Source: Euglena gracilis (lineage: Eukaryota; Euglenida; Euglenophyceae; Euglenales). From it: 64,000 bases of DNA. The translations under genes and the position numbers were made by a program. The notes below the pieces were generated by a model. The model searched no databases and was not told the DNA's origin. It was given only the letters and a program-made list of their open reading frames with translations. Shown here piece by piece: positions 1 to 11,124 of this stretch (positions are counted from its first letter, which is position 1; the number at the start of each line of letters is the position of its first letter). The DNA lies in NCBI GenBank assembly GCA_039621445.1, contig CP154956.1, positions 92,754,648 through 92,818,647 on the forward strand. The letters are read 5' to 3'.

Positions 1-1316
1 TTTTTTTCAAACCCAAAATTTTCCTATACTTTTTTTTCCCAGACTATTTTTCCCCATAATTTTTGTCTCCTGTATTTTTTTGTCCGCACTGTATATTATT
101 TGGGCAGCAAAGTCCCAGGCCAGGGCAGAGGGTATATTTGAAGGGCATATTATTTGGGAGGGGTGTTCACCATACCATCAGCTTAACACCCGTCCCACCC
201 CACCCCCGGGGGCGACTGACTGGTTTTCTTCAGAGACCAGGACCTCCCCCACCCCCCAGGGGGGGTGGGGCCTGCAAATGAAAAGTGGCTGGCCTGGCGC
301 CGAAGGTGCCGGAAATTTCCGTAGTTTTTTTGAGACTTTTTGGCAAATGTTCATTGCCTCCTCATTCGAAGCTCTTTCACCCTGGCATTCTCTCTCTTCA
401 CAATGAGTGACCAGTGCACCTGTGAGTGTGGGATTGAACTATCCTCCTTTTCCTCAAACTGGGCGAGGCCACACATGAGAACATACCTCCAATCTCATTG
501 CGTTACCATAGTGCCTTGCCAACATAAGCGCATTCAAGAGTGGCTGACCCCCCCCCCCCTGGGGAGGTAAAGTGACTGACTGGTTTTTTGGGAAAAAAGT
601 GACTGACTGGTTTTTTCAGAGTAGAAAGTGACCCCTCCCCCCCCCCCGGGGGTCGCTAAGCAATGGTATGGTGTTCACGTTGCACAATCAAATTTGTCAG
701 TGTAAAAACATTCCAGGAATTAACAAAGTATGTTACAGTATTGACCGCCAAAGGATTGTGCTTGATGAGGCAACTGGACCCTGACCCCCCAGGACGCTGC
801 TTTGTTGCATTCATTTGAACGGAGGGTGTTTGTGGCAGTTAGCCACTGTTTTTTAGTTTTGTTTCCACTTTGAGTAATTTTGCACACTTTTGGTGGTTCA
901 AAATCGCTTCCAGGCTTCTTTTTCAGGAGGTGCTATGCATATTCGACCTTCCTGGGTTTTGGGGTGGGCAGCACTGTAGCACAACTCCCGGCCCAGCGCC
1001 AATGGCACCGGGGACGACAATACCAAATTTGGCCAAAATGATCAAATTTGGGCAAAAAAAATGCAAACTTGACAAAAATGGACAAAAATTGACGAAAAGT
1101 CTCCTGAAAATGCCAGAAATGCAGCCTCCACCAACAATTCACATAATTGGAGGGGGAGTTTATGAGGAAGTTGCAAGCACCGGGGCCCAAAACTGACCCC
1201 CCCCCCAGGGAGGTGTGTTTCTTTTGGCAGGCACCCCATACACAAGGTACCCCCCAAGTGTTAATAAAATGAAGCCTGGTCGGTTCCCGCGTGTCCGCCT
1301 CCCACCCTGCACGCAG
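1..1316. repeat. Non-coding stretch with GACTGACTGG-type C/G-tract repeats
   Basis: No convincing exon is seen here. Around 195-315 and 540-665 are copies of an intronic repeat carrying the tag GTGACTGACTGGTTTTT next to a C-run and a G-run. The first copy contains the hairpin-like core GGCGCCGAAGGTGCCGG near 296-318. A GGCACC-type C-tract repeat lies at about 1190-1265. The short open frames here have no codon bias. The stretch could be intron of the gene whose exon begins at 1317, or intergenic DNA. Confidence 0.5.
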
Positions 1317-1426
1317 CCGTGCCACCTGTGGTGGACCTCGACGGGAAGCTGTACAAGCTGGTGGACAAGTTGGAGCCCATGATCAAGAACGGCGTCCCCA
1401 GCTTGAAGGGGTGCAAGAAGATTGTG
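1317..1426 (+). CDS. UDP-glucose pyrophosphorylase-like internal exon
   Basis: A GC3-rich island of 36 codons follows an acceptor GCACGCAG and stops at a GT. The peptide begins VPPVVDLDGKLYKLV and continues to NGVPSLKGCKKIV. UTP-glucose-1-phosphate uridylyltransferases carry a P-V-V-x-L-D...Y-K-x-x-x-x-F/L segment followed by G-x-P-S-L-x-x-C just before their C-terminal left-handed beta-helix, and the match is to that region. These enzymes make UDP-glucose from UTP and glucose-1-phosphate in the cytosol. The exon ends in phase 0, which suits the next exon at 3956. The catalytic N-terminal part would lie left of the window. The assignment rests on pattern memory only; a filamin-type linker is the alternative. 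Confidence 0.45.
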
Positions 1427-2169
1427 GTCAAGGGCCCCGGTCTGGCTGTTGCTCAGGATTGAGCAGTTGGCCATCAAGCTGAAAACGCCTGAAAAGGTCC
1501 TTTTTGTTGTTTTTTTTGTGTTTTTGGAAGCATTTTGCATTTTGCATTTTTTTCAGAGCAACCTCATGTTTATTTTCTATGTAATTGCTCCTAAACGACT
1601 TTCACAGACTTTTTGGATTATTGGAAAGTGTGTTTGCCCAAATTGAAAGACCTCCACTGCAAAGTTGGCCGAGGGTGGTAAAATATCTTTTAACCTTTCG
1701 AAATAAACAAAGTAATAAGGCAAGCTCTCTGAGCAACTCACCCCCATTTATGGCTGAGTGATCCGAACCCCCCCCCCCCCCACCTCCCCAGTTGTTGCCC
1801 AGAGTTCCTATGGGCAGAGGGTAGTCGAGGGTCAAGCCCCCTCCCCCACAAATCCTGGTGGGTGGTGTCTGACCACTCCACGTTTTCCCGTTTTTCTTTT
1901 TCTCGGGGGACGCCCAACCCCTTGCCCTGGTGGGTTGGGGAGGGGGAAGGGGCAGGGGTTCGGACCACCCCCCTCCCCAGGACCTCCCCAAAGGGGCAAA
2001 TTTTCCTTCCGGCGCTTCGCACCAACATATATTGGCATTTTCGACCAAGTTTTGCCCCAAAAAGTGCTGTTTTGGACGATTTCGGGGAGCAAAATTTTTC
2101 GACCAAAACCGGCCACCCAGACTTCGCCACTGTGCAGGTGTCCCTCCCACCTGCTGGACTGGGGGAGTC

Positions 2170-2290
2170 CTACCCAAGCACCTCTGATGATCCTGGGCGA
2201 TGCTGGGCGATGCTGGATTTTTGGAGACCAGAGGTGGGGTTCCAATGCTGGGCGATGCAGGGCGATGCTGGGCGATGCTGGCATTTTTTT
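2170..2290. repeat. GATGCTGGGC decamer repeat, copy 1
   Basis: About half a dozen near-perfect 10-bp units GATGCTGGGC lie in two clusters (about 2186-2212 and 2244-2282), separated by 30 bases. The same unit returns at 3405-3478, on the far side of an 18-bp minisatellite. A C/G-tract repeat (about 1860-2180) with a core CTTCCGGCGCTTCGC precedes it directly. Confidence 0.75.
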
Positions 2291-2685
2291 TGTAACTTTT
2301 GAAGGATTAAAACATTTTTTGGGGTAATTTTCCCACAAATCTCCAGTTACAGTTGCAGTTTTACACCCATCTTGGCCATTTTGGATCAATTTTTGCTAAT
2401 TTGGGGGTTATTTGTCCTGAGTTGGCAAATATTGGGTTAATTTGGGTCAATATGAGTCAACCATGAGAATTTGGGTCAATTTATGGCATTTTTGGCCATT
2501 TTGCGTCATTTTGGTGATTTTGGGTCATTTTTCACAATCTTTTTGTGGACATTGTTGGCATTTTTGGGTAATTTTAGGTTATTTCAAGCCATTTTAGGCC
2601 ATTTTGATTGCTTTTTGGGGCTTTTTGTGGTCAATTTTGGGCTTTTGTGGTTATTTTGGCTAGGTTGGGAGCCAATGGACGGACG

Positions 2686-3060
2686 AGATGCAGATGCCGG
2701 ACAAGATGCAGATGCTGGACAAGATGCAGACACTGGACAAGATGCAGACACTGGACAAGATGCAGATGCTGGACAAGATGCAGACACTGGACAAGATGCA
2801 GATGCTGGACAAGATGCAGACACTGGACAAGATGCAGACACTGGACAACATGCAGATGCTGGACAAGATGCAGATGCCGGACAACATGCAAACACTGGAC
2901 AAGATGTTGATGCTGGATAAGATGCAGTGGATGCAGACACTGGACAATATGCAGACACTGGACAAGATGCAGACACTAGACAAGATGCAGATGCTGGTCA
3001 ACATGCAGACACTGGACAAGATGCAGATGCTGGACAATGTGCAGATGCTGGACAAGAGAC
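2686..3060. repeat. 18-bp minisatellite (GATGCAGACACTGGACAA unit)
   Basis: Roughly 20 tandem units of GATGCAGAYRCYGGACAA, with two interruptions near 2915 and 2930. Because 18 is a multiple of three, every frame on both strands stays open; one frame would read as repeated DADTGQ. There is no start context, splice context or codon bias beyond the unit itself, so I treat it as an intronic minisatellite and not as a protein repeat. From 2400 to 2650 degenerate TTTTGGCCATTTTGGG-like sequence precedes it. Confidence 0.85.
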
Positions 3061-3399
3061 AGTGGGTTGGCCAAATGAAATAAGGGATTTTAGCCAATGG
3101 TCTAAAATTGGCTTTGGCCGACCGGACAATGGTCTTAAAGAGGCCAAAGCAGTCAATCAGCAGTCAAACCGGAAGCCTCTCTGGCAGTAGCCACAAGCCA
3201 AAGGCGACCAAAGGTGGGTTAAATCGGGCAAAGTAGCCAAAAGTGGCCAAAGGTGGCCAAGAGCACCCAAAACTTGTACAAGTGGGTAAATGACCAAATG
3301 TGGATAAAAGTGGATGAAGTTTATGCAGATGCTGCATTGGATGCTCTGGAGGTAGGTATCTGAGTGAATGTGGGTACAAGAGGTCCACCTCTAAGGGCT

Positions 3400-3480
3400 T
3401 CAAAGGCGATGCTGGGCGGTGCTGGGCGATGCTGGGCGATGCAAGGCGATGCTGGGCGATGCTGGGCTCAAGGGCATGGG
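3400..3480. repeat. GATGCTGGGC decamer repeat, copy 2
   Basis: Six to seven GATGCTGGGC/GATGCAAGGC units in tandem, identical in type to the array at 2170-2290. Together the two arrays bracket the 18-bp minisatellite. Confidence 0.75.
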
Positions 3481-3955
3481 TGACCAGAGGTGCTTGGTCC
3501 TACCCCCCCCCTGCCCTTTCATCAAACCCTAGGTAGGGAAGTTGCCCCTCTGCCCGGCCTTCCCTGTCAAATCTTGCTAACCCGGCCACCTCAGCTCTGT
3601 ACTCGCTATGGGGACCTATCACCTACCTCTGTACTTGATGACCTGTCACCAAACAAAAATTTCAGAAGTTGAAAATGGAGCGATCCTCATTCTAGACTTT
3701 GACCAGAACAACACTAAAAAATCGGCTTTTTGGATTTCTGGGTCAGTGGGGGGGTCCAAAGTTTCACCATTTCCCCTCTGACCCCCTCGGGGAAACTGTC
3801 ATCTAAGCCCCGTACTCGCTGACCTGTCACTATGGGAACCTGTCACGTCCTTGTTCTCGCTGATTTGACAGGTGACAGTTTCCCGGGATTAGGCAGGGAT
3901 AACTTGCTGGAGGGGGAGGGGAGGGGAGGGAGGCACACAAAGTGCACCGTCAAAG

Positions 3956-4102
3956 CACTGGCCGGCCGCCGTGGTGTTCGCGGCGGGCACCGTGCTGGAG
4001 GGCGCGGTGGAGATCACGAACCCGACCGCGGAGCCCCAGACCGTGCAGGGGACGCTGCGCGACACGAAGCTGACGCTGGGAGCCCGCCTGGTGGCCCGTT
4101 GA
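3956..4102 (+). CDS. UDP-glucose pyrophosphorylase-like C-terminal exon
   Basis: After an acceptor TCAAAG the frame reads HWPAAVVFAAGTVLEGAVEI, then TNPTAEPQTVQGTLRDTKL, with almost pure G/C at third positions. The V-x-F-x-x-G-x-V-L-x-G-x-V-x-I spacing is what the C-terminal parallel beta-helix of UGPases shows after their P-S-L-x-x-C motif, which is encoded in the exon at 1317. Both exons are in phase 0. The frame reaches TGA at 4100-4102 after GARLVAR, which I take as the stop; an alternative donor CTG|GTGGCC lies at 4090/4091. Confidence in coding is high, in the family moderate. Confidence 0.45.
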   Translation, partial: HWPAAVVFAAGTVLEGAVEITNPTAEPQTVQGTLRDTKLTLGARLVAR

Positions 4103-4339
4103 GCGTTGGGGGGGGGGTGGGTGGACCTCAGGGAACGATGAGTTGTTTGGTTTACCAAGGACACAGCTTCACTTGAACACTGCGCGACCCCACCCCGTGG
4201 GGGTTTGAGAGTGGTTGGCTGGGTTGATGCCGCTGGACCCCCCCCCCCCCCCAGGGTGGGGTTGCACCATGGGTCAGCCTTTTGCCCGGCTGAAGGCTGG
4301 GCCGTTTTTTTCAAGAGGGTTCGGCCGATTTTGGGTGGG

Positions 4340-5400
4340 TTTTTGGGCAGGTGGGTGGGTGGGTGGGTGGGTGGGTGGGTTGACCCGGGGGGGGGGTCAT
4401 GGGTGGGCGGGTTTTAGAAAAGTGGGTGGGTGTTGGCCCGGAAAAGTGACCCCTCCCCCGGGGGGCAAGAAGCCTTAGTGCAACTTAGGGGTCACAAAGT
4501 GAATCATGACCAAGTACCCTCAAAGGTCGCCCTTTGGCCAAGGGGACAACCAAAGTCTGGGGCTCGAATGGGGTCAGAAAACTCAAAGAAGTTGAAAGGA
4601 TGCGTTGATATTTTTGGTGGACGGGCAATGGTCCCAGGATGGTACCCCCCCCTCCGGGATTGAAACCTCCCATCCGAATTGTGTCCCCCCCCCATTTCTT
4701 GATCATTGGTCCTGATAAAAGCCCCAGAGGAAAGGAAAAACATACCTCCAAATGGAAGCCCCCCTCTGGTCGACCAATTGCCCAAATATGTCCTGGGCGG
4801 CGAATATTCAGGGGTAGTCAAACAAAATCCATGGCCCAGATGCCGACCTGTTCCGCTGAGAAATGTCAAATTATTTGCCCTTTTCCTGTGGAACGTCAGC
4901 TGAACGTTCTGGGACAGTATGGTTTTTCGTTATGCACCACCCTGGTGGGACAATTGGGTTGCAAAAAAGCCAGTCAGAACCACCCCCCCCCCCCAAATAA
5001 TACCCCCCCCAAATAATACCCCCCCCCCCCTCGGGGTCCGACTTCGGTGACCGAATTAATACCCCCCCCCCCGGTTTCAGGCCGAAGGCCCGGAGTTTCA
5101 CCTGAAAATGTAGGTAAAAATCATAATCTCTGACAACAAATTACAAAAAAAAATCGATTTTCTGGGTCATCTGACCTCCAAAAAATGGTAAATTTCATAA
5201 GAAAGTACAAAAAATGACCCCAAAGGGGGGTTTGGGCGCTATTTTGGCTCCTACGGGACTTCAAAAAATTTCGAAAAATTTTAGGTGCTATTACCCCCCC
5301 CCCCCAAATAATACCCTCCCCTCGGGCCGGGACTTCGGGCGACAACAATAATACCCCGGGGTATTATTTGGGGGGTTTATTTGACACATATCACTGATGG
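4340..5400. repeat. Intronic repeats: GGGT array, AAGGACCGCC family, TATTATTT family
   Basis: A short (GGGT)n array lies at about 4350-4380. Sequence at about 4490-4800 matches, in reverse, the AAGGACCGCC-type repeat also seen at 8.4, 9.4, 18.0 and 47.3 kb. From 4980 to 5375 is a repeat with several AAATAATACCCCC blocks at the left and GGGGTATTATTTGGGG at the right, enclosing a GACTTCGG motif. The ends are complementary, so the element can fold back on itself. No exon was found. Confidence 0.6.
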
Positions 5401-6194
5401 AATTTTCTTCAAATGGACCAGCCAAAGCAGGGCTCTCCGCAAGGGAAAGGATTCTGAGAACCAAGGAATCAAAGAACTGGCCTTGTTGTAGCAACCTTGT
5501 TCTGACCTGTATTTTGTCGTTTTTTTTTCTTCAGGAAGGACTCTTCCTTGAAACATTATGTATTGTGAAACATTTGGATATCAGAAGCATTCGAAGCTTG
5601 TGCATCCTGATACCTTCAAGTTGAAAAGAGGAAAAGAGGACCCAGAAAAGAAGGAAAACCTCCCTTTTCGGCACAAAGAGCTGGATCCCCCCCCCCCCCC
5701 AGTCAGGTTTCTCCCCCCGCGTTTCAGCCCCCCCCCCCCCCCGGTTCACGCTCGTATTTCTGCCAGACAAGCCCTCTCCCACCCCAGTTCCCACCCTTGT
5801 TTCTAAGGGGAAGGAGGGTCGGCTTGCTCCAACCGTGTGCGTGAGTGTGGCCCACGCCCATGTTGCACTGTGACCTTCCATGGGTCGGGGTGGCTCAAGG
5901 CAGTCCGGGAATCGGCCAAACAGCCAGGGTGGTGGGTGGTGGTGGGGGGGGGTCGACCGCCCCCACCAGGCCTTCCCATAAAGCCCTGGGGTGGCTTTGA
6001 ACTGAGTGTTGCTGAGGGGCCTCCAGAGCCAACCAGCAGCACCACCGGCGCCGGCGCCAGCGGCCCCAACCAGCCTTCCTTTCCCCCCTCCCCAAAGTCC
6101 CCAAGGCTGGATGCCGGGACAGGCAAAAAAAGAGGTGGGTGCAAAAAAAGAGGTGGGACAGGCAAAAAAAGAGGACGTTGGAAAACATGTCAAT

Positions 6195-6450
6195 AACGTA
6201 AACCCGCCCCCCCTAATAGAAGCGCAGGGGCCCCTGCAAGCGCATGGTCCAAATAAAAGCGCACCCCCCGCCGTCGAAGGCGGCGGTCCACTACAAGCGC
6301 ACCCCCTATTTTGATGGAATTTTAAAGGAAATCAGCAAAAAAAAACAGGCAGGAAGGGTCCAAATAGAAGCGCACCTCCCGCCGCCGGAGGCAGCTGTCC
6401 GCCATAAGCACGCCCGCGCTTCTATTAGGGAGGGGGGTTTTACCGGCTCA
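6195..6450. repeat. GAAGCGC-type inverted repeat, copy 1
   Basis: The left end reads CCCCCCCTAATAGAAGCGC and the right end GCGCTTCTATTAGGGAGGGG, so the two ends are inverted copies. Inside are two further AAATARAAGCGCACC blocks and two GC-rich hairpins (GCCGTCGAAGGCGGCGG and GCCGCCGGAGGCAGC). A second copy lies at 27560-27760. Confidence 0.75.
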
Positions 6451-6785
6451 AAACGTACACCTATGTTGCAAACTGACAAATTTGTGAAGATTTTCCCCCT
6501 TTGCCCAATGGCCACCCCTTTTGGGCCAGGTTTGCCAGTTTTGGCCATTTCGGGCCTGTTCGGGGCCCGAAACCGTAATTTGGCCATATCTCGGGCTAGA
6601 CGAGGAGTTGGGACCCAAACCAGGGGGTCAATCATGAGGTTTAGGGGGGGGGGTTGACCGTTTTTTGAGGTTCCCAGGGCCCGGTTGTGCGATTTTGGGC
6701 CAGTTTTGGGTATTCGGGGACCCTGGCGGGGGTGAATACCGACCACCCCCCGGCCCCGGGGCTTAAAAAGGACGCTTGCCGCCAG

Positions 6786-6865
6786 CGGTCCCGGCCCCGG
6801 CCGCGCCGCCGCTGCCGGCGTCCAACGCGGTCAAGCAGGAGTCCGGCTGCTGCGTCGTCTGCTGA
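6786..6865 (+). CDS. Terminal exon with CaaX-like C-terminus
   Basis: Follows an acceptor CTTGCCGCCAG; 26 codons of strong GC3 bias end at TGA (6863-6865). The peptide is proline/alanine-rich and then reads ASNAVKQESGCCVVC. The last four residues C-V-V-C fit a prenylation CaaX box and the cysteine before it could be palmitoylated, as in many small GTPases. The start phase (2 leading bases) does not continue the exon ending at 4090, so this is probably the last exon of a different transcript or of an alternative form. The gene body was not recognised. The CaaX reading is inference from four residues. Confidence 0.4.
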
Positions 6866-6949
6866 GCGCCCACCACATCACCGCCCTGGCGCCCTGCCCG
6901 GCGTTGGCCGCCCCAGAGGTGCCTGCGGTTTGCCCCCAAGGATATCTCC

Positions 6950-8010
6950 CCTCTGTGCCCCCCCCCCCCCCCGCTTTCTCTGTGCAAATCCCCCACCCCT
7001 GCTCAAGGCCGAGCGGGAATCCCACAGGTTGGTCAGGGAATTTGACCCCCACTCTTTCCCGTTTTTTTTTTTTTGCACAAGCATAGGATTTTCAAGTCGG
7101 TTTTCGGTTGTTGTTTTTTTGGCTGTGAGCACCCCCGCCCCCCCCGCCGTATCCCGCAAACACCCTTCTGACCACAATTTTTGTCAGTGTCACTGGAATT
7201 TCGCCCCCATTTCAAACGACCCCCCGTTTATACTGACTCCCTCCATTTATTCCCGACCGCCCCTCCAGAAAAATCAGACAAAATACATTTACAACGCATC
7301 CCCATTTTTACCGACTACTCTGGGAAAAATCAAAAGACCATTTATACCGACCCCCTCTCTTGCATCCAGTGCACACAAAGGCAAAGGCAAAAAGCACAAG
7401 GAGGTTGCAGTAAACCCAAAAAAAGCACTCAGCTCCCCCTGCCGTCCAATTTTTGGCAAAACGTGAACAGATAAACTTTTGTTTTGGGAGGTGGACGAGA
7501 AATTGGGGAAGAGGATGAATGCACGTCTCCTGGTCCCAGACCCTCCCCCCCCAGTTGAGCAACATCAGCAATTTATACCGCCTCCCCCATTTCTCTACAG
7601 ACCCCCGTATTTCAAGAAATGTAAAAGTAACATACCAACCCGTTGTGACCTGTTGCTGAAGGTGCTGGAATTCTTTTTGCCTTTGCACATTTGTGGTGAA
7701 ATTTCCCTTCGATTCCAGGGTTGCTTGGATTCCATGGTTCCCGGGCGGGAGGTTGTGGCTGACCAAAAGAAAAAACAGTCAGTCACTGGCAGCGTAGTGG
7801 AAGTAAGTGAGTGACTGGTTTTTGGAAGAGTGGAAGTCACAGCCCCAGGTCAAAACTGTGTGGTACCAGTTACCATATTTTGATTTGCCCCCCGCCAAGT
7901 TATTTGTCAATTGCACATGGACATTGCCGAATTGTTTGACAGGGGCTGACCAGGAATCCCGGAAATTCCAGGGTGGGGAGCAGGCTTGAGCTTAGTCGGG
8001 TGGCTACCCC
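6950..8010. other. No gene seen; C-tract-rich intron or spacer
   Basis: Pyrimidine-rich sequence with repeated short phrases such as ATTTATACCGACY (about 7225-7350, 7565). No island with codon bias is visible. The open frames here are interrupted and follow C-runs. Confidence 0.4.
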
Positions 8011-8265
8011 ACGGGGGGGGGGGGTGCTAGGGGCAGGCACCCCATGGCACCCGATCTGACCCGGGGGGGGGGGTAGGGTTTTGGGGGGTGCCTGCCCATA
8101 GCAGGCACCCCCCTCCGACCCCGGCGTCGAAGGCGCCAGGGGCCCGGAAAAGGCCATTTTCAATGAAAATTTTCTGGGTCCCCCCCTGGACCCCCCCCCG
8201 GGGGTGTGCCTGCTAGGGGCAGGCACCCTATAGCACCCACCCCCCCCGTTCGGTAAGCACAAGCA
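8010..8265. repeat. GGCACC-type C/G-tract repeat
   Basis: Blocks AGGCACCCCATGGCACC / GGTGCCTGCC alternate with G-runs and C-runs. A core GGCGTCGAAGGCGCCAGG lies near 8119-8136. Related copies occur at about 1190-1265, 16800-17060 and 46520-46600. Confidence 0.6.
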
Positions 8266-8389
8266 TGGTGCGGAGTGGGAGGATTGTGGGTGGATTATGG
8301 TGCAGCACACCCCCTCGGCGCCAAAGGGCGTTGCTGTGGGCCCGAAAATGGTCCGTTTTGGGAAAATTGGTGGGTGGGAGGTGCCCCAG

Positions 8390-8700
8390 GGTGGTCTATG
8401 AGGGACGGGACGTTTTTGTTCCCCCCTCGAGGACCGCCCTTGGGCCTAAGGGACGGCCAACGGCCGATCCGGGGATCGAGCGGGGTCAAAAATCAAAAAG
8501 TCGAAAAACGCATTTTTTGACGTTTTGGGCGGATGGACGATGGTCCAAGGTTGCCAGAAATCACTTTTCCCCCAAAAATCGACCCATTTTGCCGAAATAT
8601 GACCATTTTTTGTCCATTTTTTTGCATGAAATGTGCTGGGACGGGAAGTTCTTCTTTCCGTTAAGGACCGCTCTGGGCAGCCCCCTCCCCCCTGTTGTTG
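8390..8700. repeat. AAGGACCGCC-type repeat
   Basis: Starts GACGGGACGTTTTTGTTCC, then GAGGACCGCCCTTGGGC, GATCCGGGGATCGAGCGGG, a TTTTTTGACGTTTTGGGCGG block and GGTTGCCAGAAATCA. The same order of blocks recurs at 9360-9600, 18000-18290, 38290-38480, 47300-47480 and 47690-47900, so it is a dispersed family of about 300 bp, usually inside introns. Confidence 0.65.
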
Positions 8701-8805
8701 AGAAGAAGCCTGCCCAGGGGAGTGGTTTGACCGGACGCCGGGCAGACGGGCCGGTGACCGTCGGGCAAGCCTAAAGGGGTCTACCACCCTTCACCTGCCT
8801 TCCAG

Positions 8806-8915
8806 ACTGGCGCGCTGCCGGATCCCATTCCTCCCCGCTGCTTCCCCCCGAAGCGCACGAACCGTCCTCGGCTCCTGTCCCTCGAACCCCGTCTGTGCTC
8901 TCATCCGTGGTGTTA
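8806..8915 (+). CDS. Possible exon, unrecognised
   Basis: GC-rich island after an acceptor CTGCCTTCCAG. Two + frames are open; the one starting TGALPDPIPPRCFPPKR has fair third-position bias for about 35 codons. Nothing in it was recognised, and the minus strand is also open (reading ...MRCRPRWEAYWTWNN), so strand and frame are uncertain. Confidence 0.2.
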
Positions 8916-9359
8916 TTCCACGTCCAGTACGCTTCCCATCTGGGTCTGCATCTCATTCCCAAAACCTGGTCGAACCTTTTTTTGGCTGCCACCAAGTAGC
9001 AGGTCGCTGAAAAGTTTGAAATTTTAATCTGCAGAGAGCCCCCCCCCCCCCACTGCTGCCTCAGCTGTTTTTGCCGACACAAATTCAGCATGTGGTAGTG
9101 TGACAATTAATGCGTCGTGACAGCATGACATGATGCGGCATCGTGGGAAAAGTTCTGAAGCCATAAGTCACTAAAGACCTGCTCGGTACCGAGTGTCAGC
9201 GTCATCCCATTTTCCGAGCGCACCTGCTTATCTGTGAATCAGTGCATCGTGTGCTTGGAGCCCCTTTGGGGACTCAAAGTCGTCACTTTGCAGTAATCTG
9301 CCTCTCGGCTTCCGACGCTCCATGGTGTTATGTGCTTCGCTGTATCGACATCAGGGTGG

Positions 9360-9610
9360 TCCTTAAGGGTAAGGAAGTCTTTTATTCCTGAAGAACCCCC
9401 CCCTTTTGGCCTGAGGGCCGGATGAGGGCCGGATGAGGGCCGGACTGGGGCTCGAAGGGGGGGTCGGGAATTCAAAAGTCGAAAACCACATCTTTTGATG
9501 TTTTTGGATGCATGGGCGGTCCGAGGATGCCAGGAATTGTATTTTAAAAACAATTTTCTTTCGAAAATTTTGAGGCATTTTTGAGGGAAAATTCCCCCCG
9601 AGGAAGCTGG
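9360..9610. repeat. AAGGACCGCC-type repeat, further copy
   Basis: Carries the same ordered blocks as 8390-8700 (GGGTAAGGAAGTCTTTTATTCC, GAGGGCCGGA repeated three times, GAAAACCACATCTTTTGATG, GGATGCCAGGAATTG). No exon was found between 8916 and 10668. Confidence 0.6.
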
Positions 9611-10021
9611 TACAAACCTAGATGACAATTTCCAGGGAGTCCTTGTTTTCCAACAACGACTTGTTGATTTTTGACCCTGTTCGATGCCCTTGGACCGCCC
9701 TTGGAGAACAATACCTTAAAAATCTTAAAACACCTTTAAAAACCTTTACTTGAGGGAGTTGGGTTTTTTTTTTGAGGTGAAAGAATTATTGAAGTTAATT
9801 TGAGTAAAAAATTTTTGGGTGTCTTCTTTTTGGGCCTTCTCAGAAAGACTTTACGGGGTTGCTCCAATTTTGTTTTGAAACTCTCAAAAAATTCTCTTGC
9901 TTTCATGCAGAACTTCCCCTCAGGGTTGTTTTCAGACTCCAATTTGCTGTTTTGGGAACCTCAATATTTTGCTGGGTCTTTTGCCTGGTCAACTTCCATG
10001 GTTGGATGAACCTGCTTGAAT

Positions 10022-10500
10022 ACAGTTACCCCCCCCCCCCCCCCCGGGCAATTGACGCCACCGGGCAATTGTCACCCCTGGCTGTGCCGGCCAATTTGTC
10101 ACCCCGGGAAATTGTCACCCCCCCTCCGTGCTGCCCAATTAGTCACCCCCCCTTTGCAGTATTGCACTGTGAACTTTCTTTTCGCCGACACGACTCGATT
10201 GATCTTCTATTTTGCTACAACGTGCTGAGAACTTTTGCATACCAAACTCTCTGCACAATATCACGACCATAGCTGCATTTTTGCTGCGTTCACTTGTGTT
10301 TCAGATGGTGTTCTTGGTCATTTGGTTTATATGTGGCTTCCATGGGTGGGCAATTGACACCCCCGTGCAATTGACGCCCCCGGGCAATTGTCACCCCCCT
10401 TTGTGCCGGCCAAAGTGTCACCCCGGGAAATTGTCACCCCCCTTGTCCCCCCTTGCCCAATTTGTCACGCGACAATTGCCCAGGGGGGGGGGCGGGTAAT
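10022..10500. repeat. CAATTG-type C/G-tract inverted repeat, copy 1
   Basis: The left end is TTACC(C)nGGGCAATTG and the right end CAATTGCCCAGGGGGGGGGGCGGGTAA, so C-run, tag and outer bases are inverted copies of each other. The interior holds several GGGCAATTGACGCC/GGAAATTGTCACCC phrases and a unique block CGACACGACTCGATTGATC. A second copy at 54370-54870 shares both ends and the interior. Confidence 0.8.
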
Positions 10501-10668
10501 ATATTTATATTATTAATATGTTATTTTTCTTATTTCCATTTGCAAAAATGTTTATGTTGTTTATTTTAAGGTTTTAATTAATTCTTTTTAAACTGCATTT
10601 ATGAATGTGATGTGTGGCTGACATTCATGCCTACAACTCCTCCAGGTCCCTCCCTCCCCTCCTCACAG

Positions 10669-10757
10669 GTCCCACCGCACCTCACACCCGCCGGCCGGGG
10701 GCAGACCCCCGATGCTGTCCTCCACAACCCCGCTGCCCTCTCTCGGCTCATCCCTTG
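10669..10757 (+). CDS. Internal exon, unrecognised product
   Basis: Acceptor CTCCTCACAG and donor TTG|GTGAGAG are both good. The frame with near-pure C/G third positions reads VPPHLTPAGRGQTPDAVLHN and continues to ALSRLIPW. Phase 0 at the start, two bases left at the end, which fits the next island at 10797. No family was recognised. It may belong to a gene between the UGPase-like exons and the filamin gene, or be a 5-prime part of the latter. Confidence 0.4.
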
Positions 10758-10796
10758 GTGAGAGGGCCAGGCTGTCTCACCCCAGTCACTGACGAG

Positions 10797-10860
10797 CTTC
10801 CCTGCCGGAGAGGAACCGGCGATTCCCAATGACCCGAATGCGGGCATCGAGGGAGGATGA
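10797..10860 (+). CDS. Possible terminal exon, unrecognised product
   Basis: In the phase expected from the exon ending at 10757, the frame reads FPAGEEPAIPNDPNAGIEGG and then TGA (10858-10860). The acceptor GACGAG is weak; an alternative, ACCCCAG at 10785, gives the same frame with three more codons but breaks the phase. If real, this closes a short gene or isoform. Confidence 0.3.
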
Positions 10861-11124
10861 CGGCAGGGGGAACTTTGACGAGGTTGGTGGTGGGTACCCG
10901 GACTGACCGCAGTGGGTCAGAGACACCACCCCTTCCCCCTTTACCCCAACCCTGGGCCGGTGTAGGTGGGGCGACAGCATACATACCTGGCAAAGAAAGA
11001 TGCGATAAAACCCCCTCACCCCCGGGCAGTTGTCGCCCTCGCTTGTCATATTTGTTAGTCACCTTCTCACCCAGGAAGTTGTCTCCTCCACCTGAATCCA
11101 CTGACTGTTCAGGTGACAACCCCC

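Noticed and set aside
2686-3060. Regularly spaced repeats as a CRISPR array
   Set aside because: The 18-bp units are directly tandem without unique spacers, and the context is eukaryotic. The 24-bp array at 14030-14225 is rejected for the same reason.
1426-3956. A non-canonical intron joining KGP directly to VVF in the UGPase-like exons
   Set aside because: The protein match would be slightly better, but GT-AG borders at 1426/1427 and 3955/3956 give matching phase 0, so the simpler model was kept.
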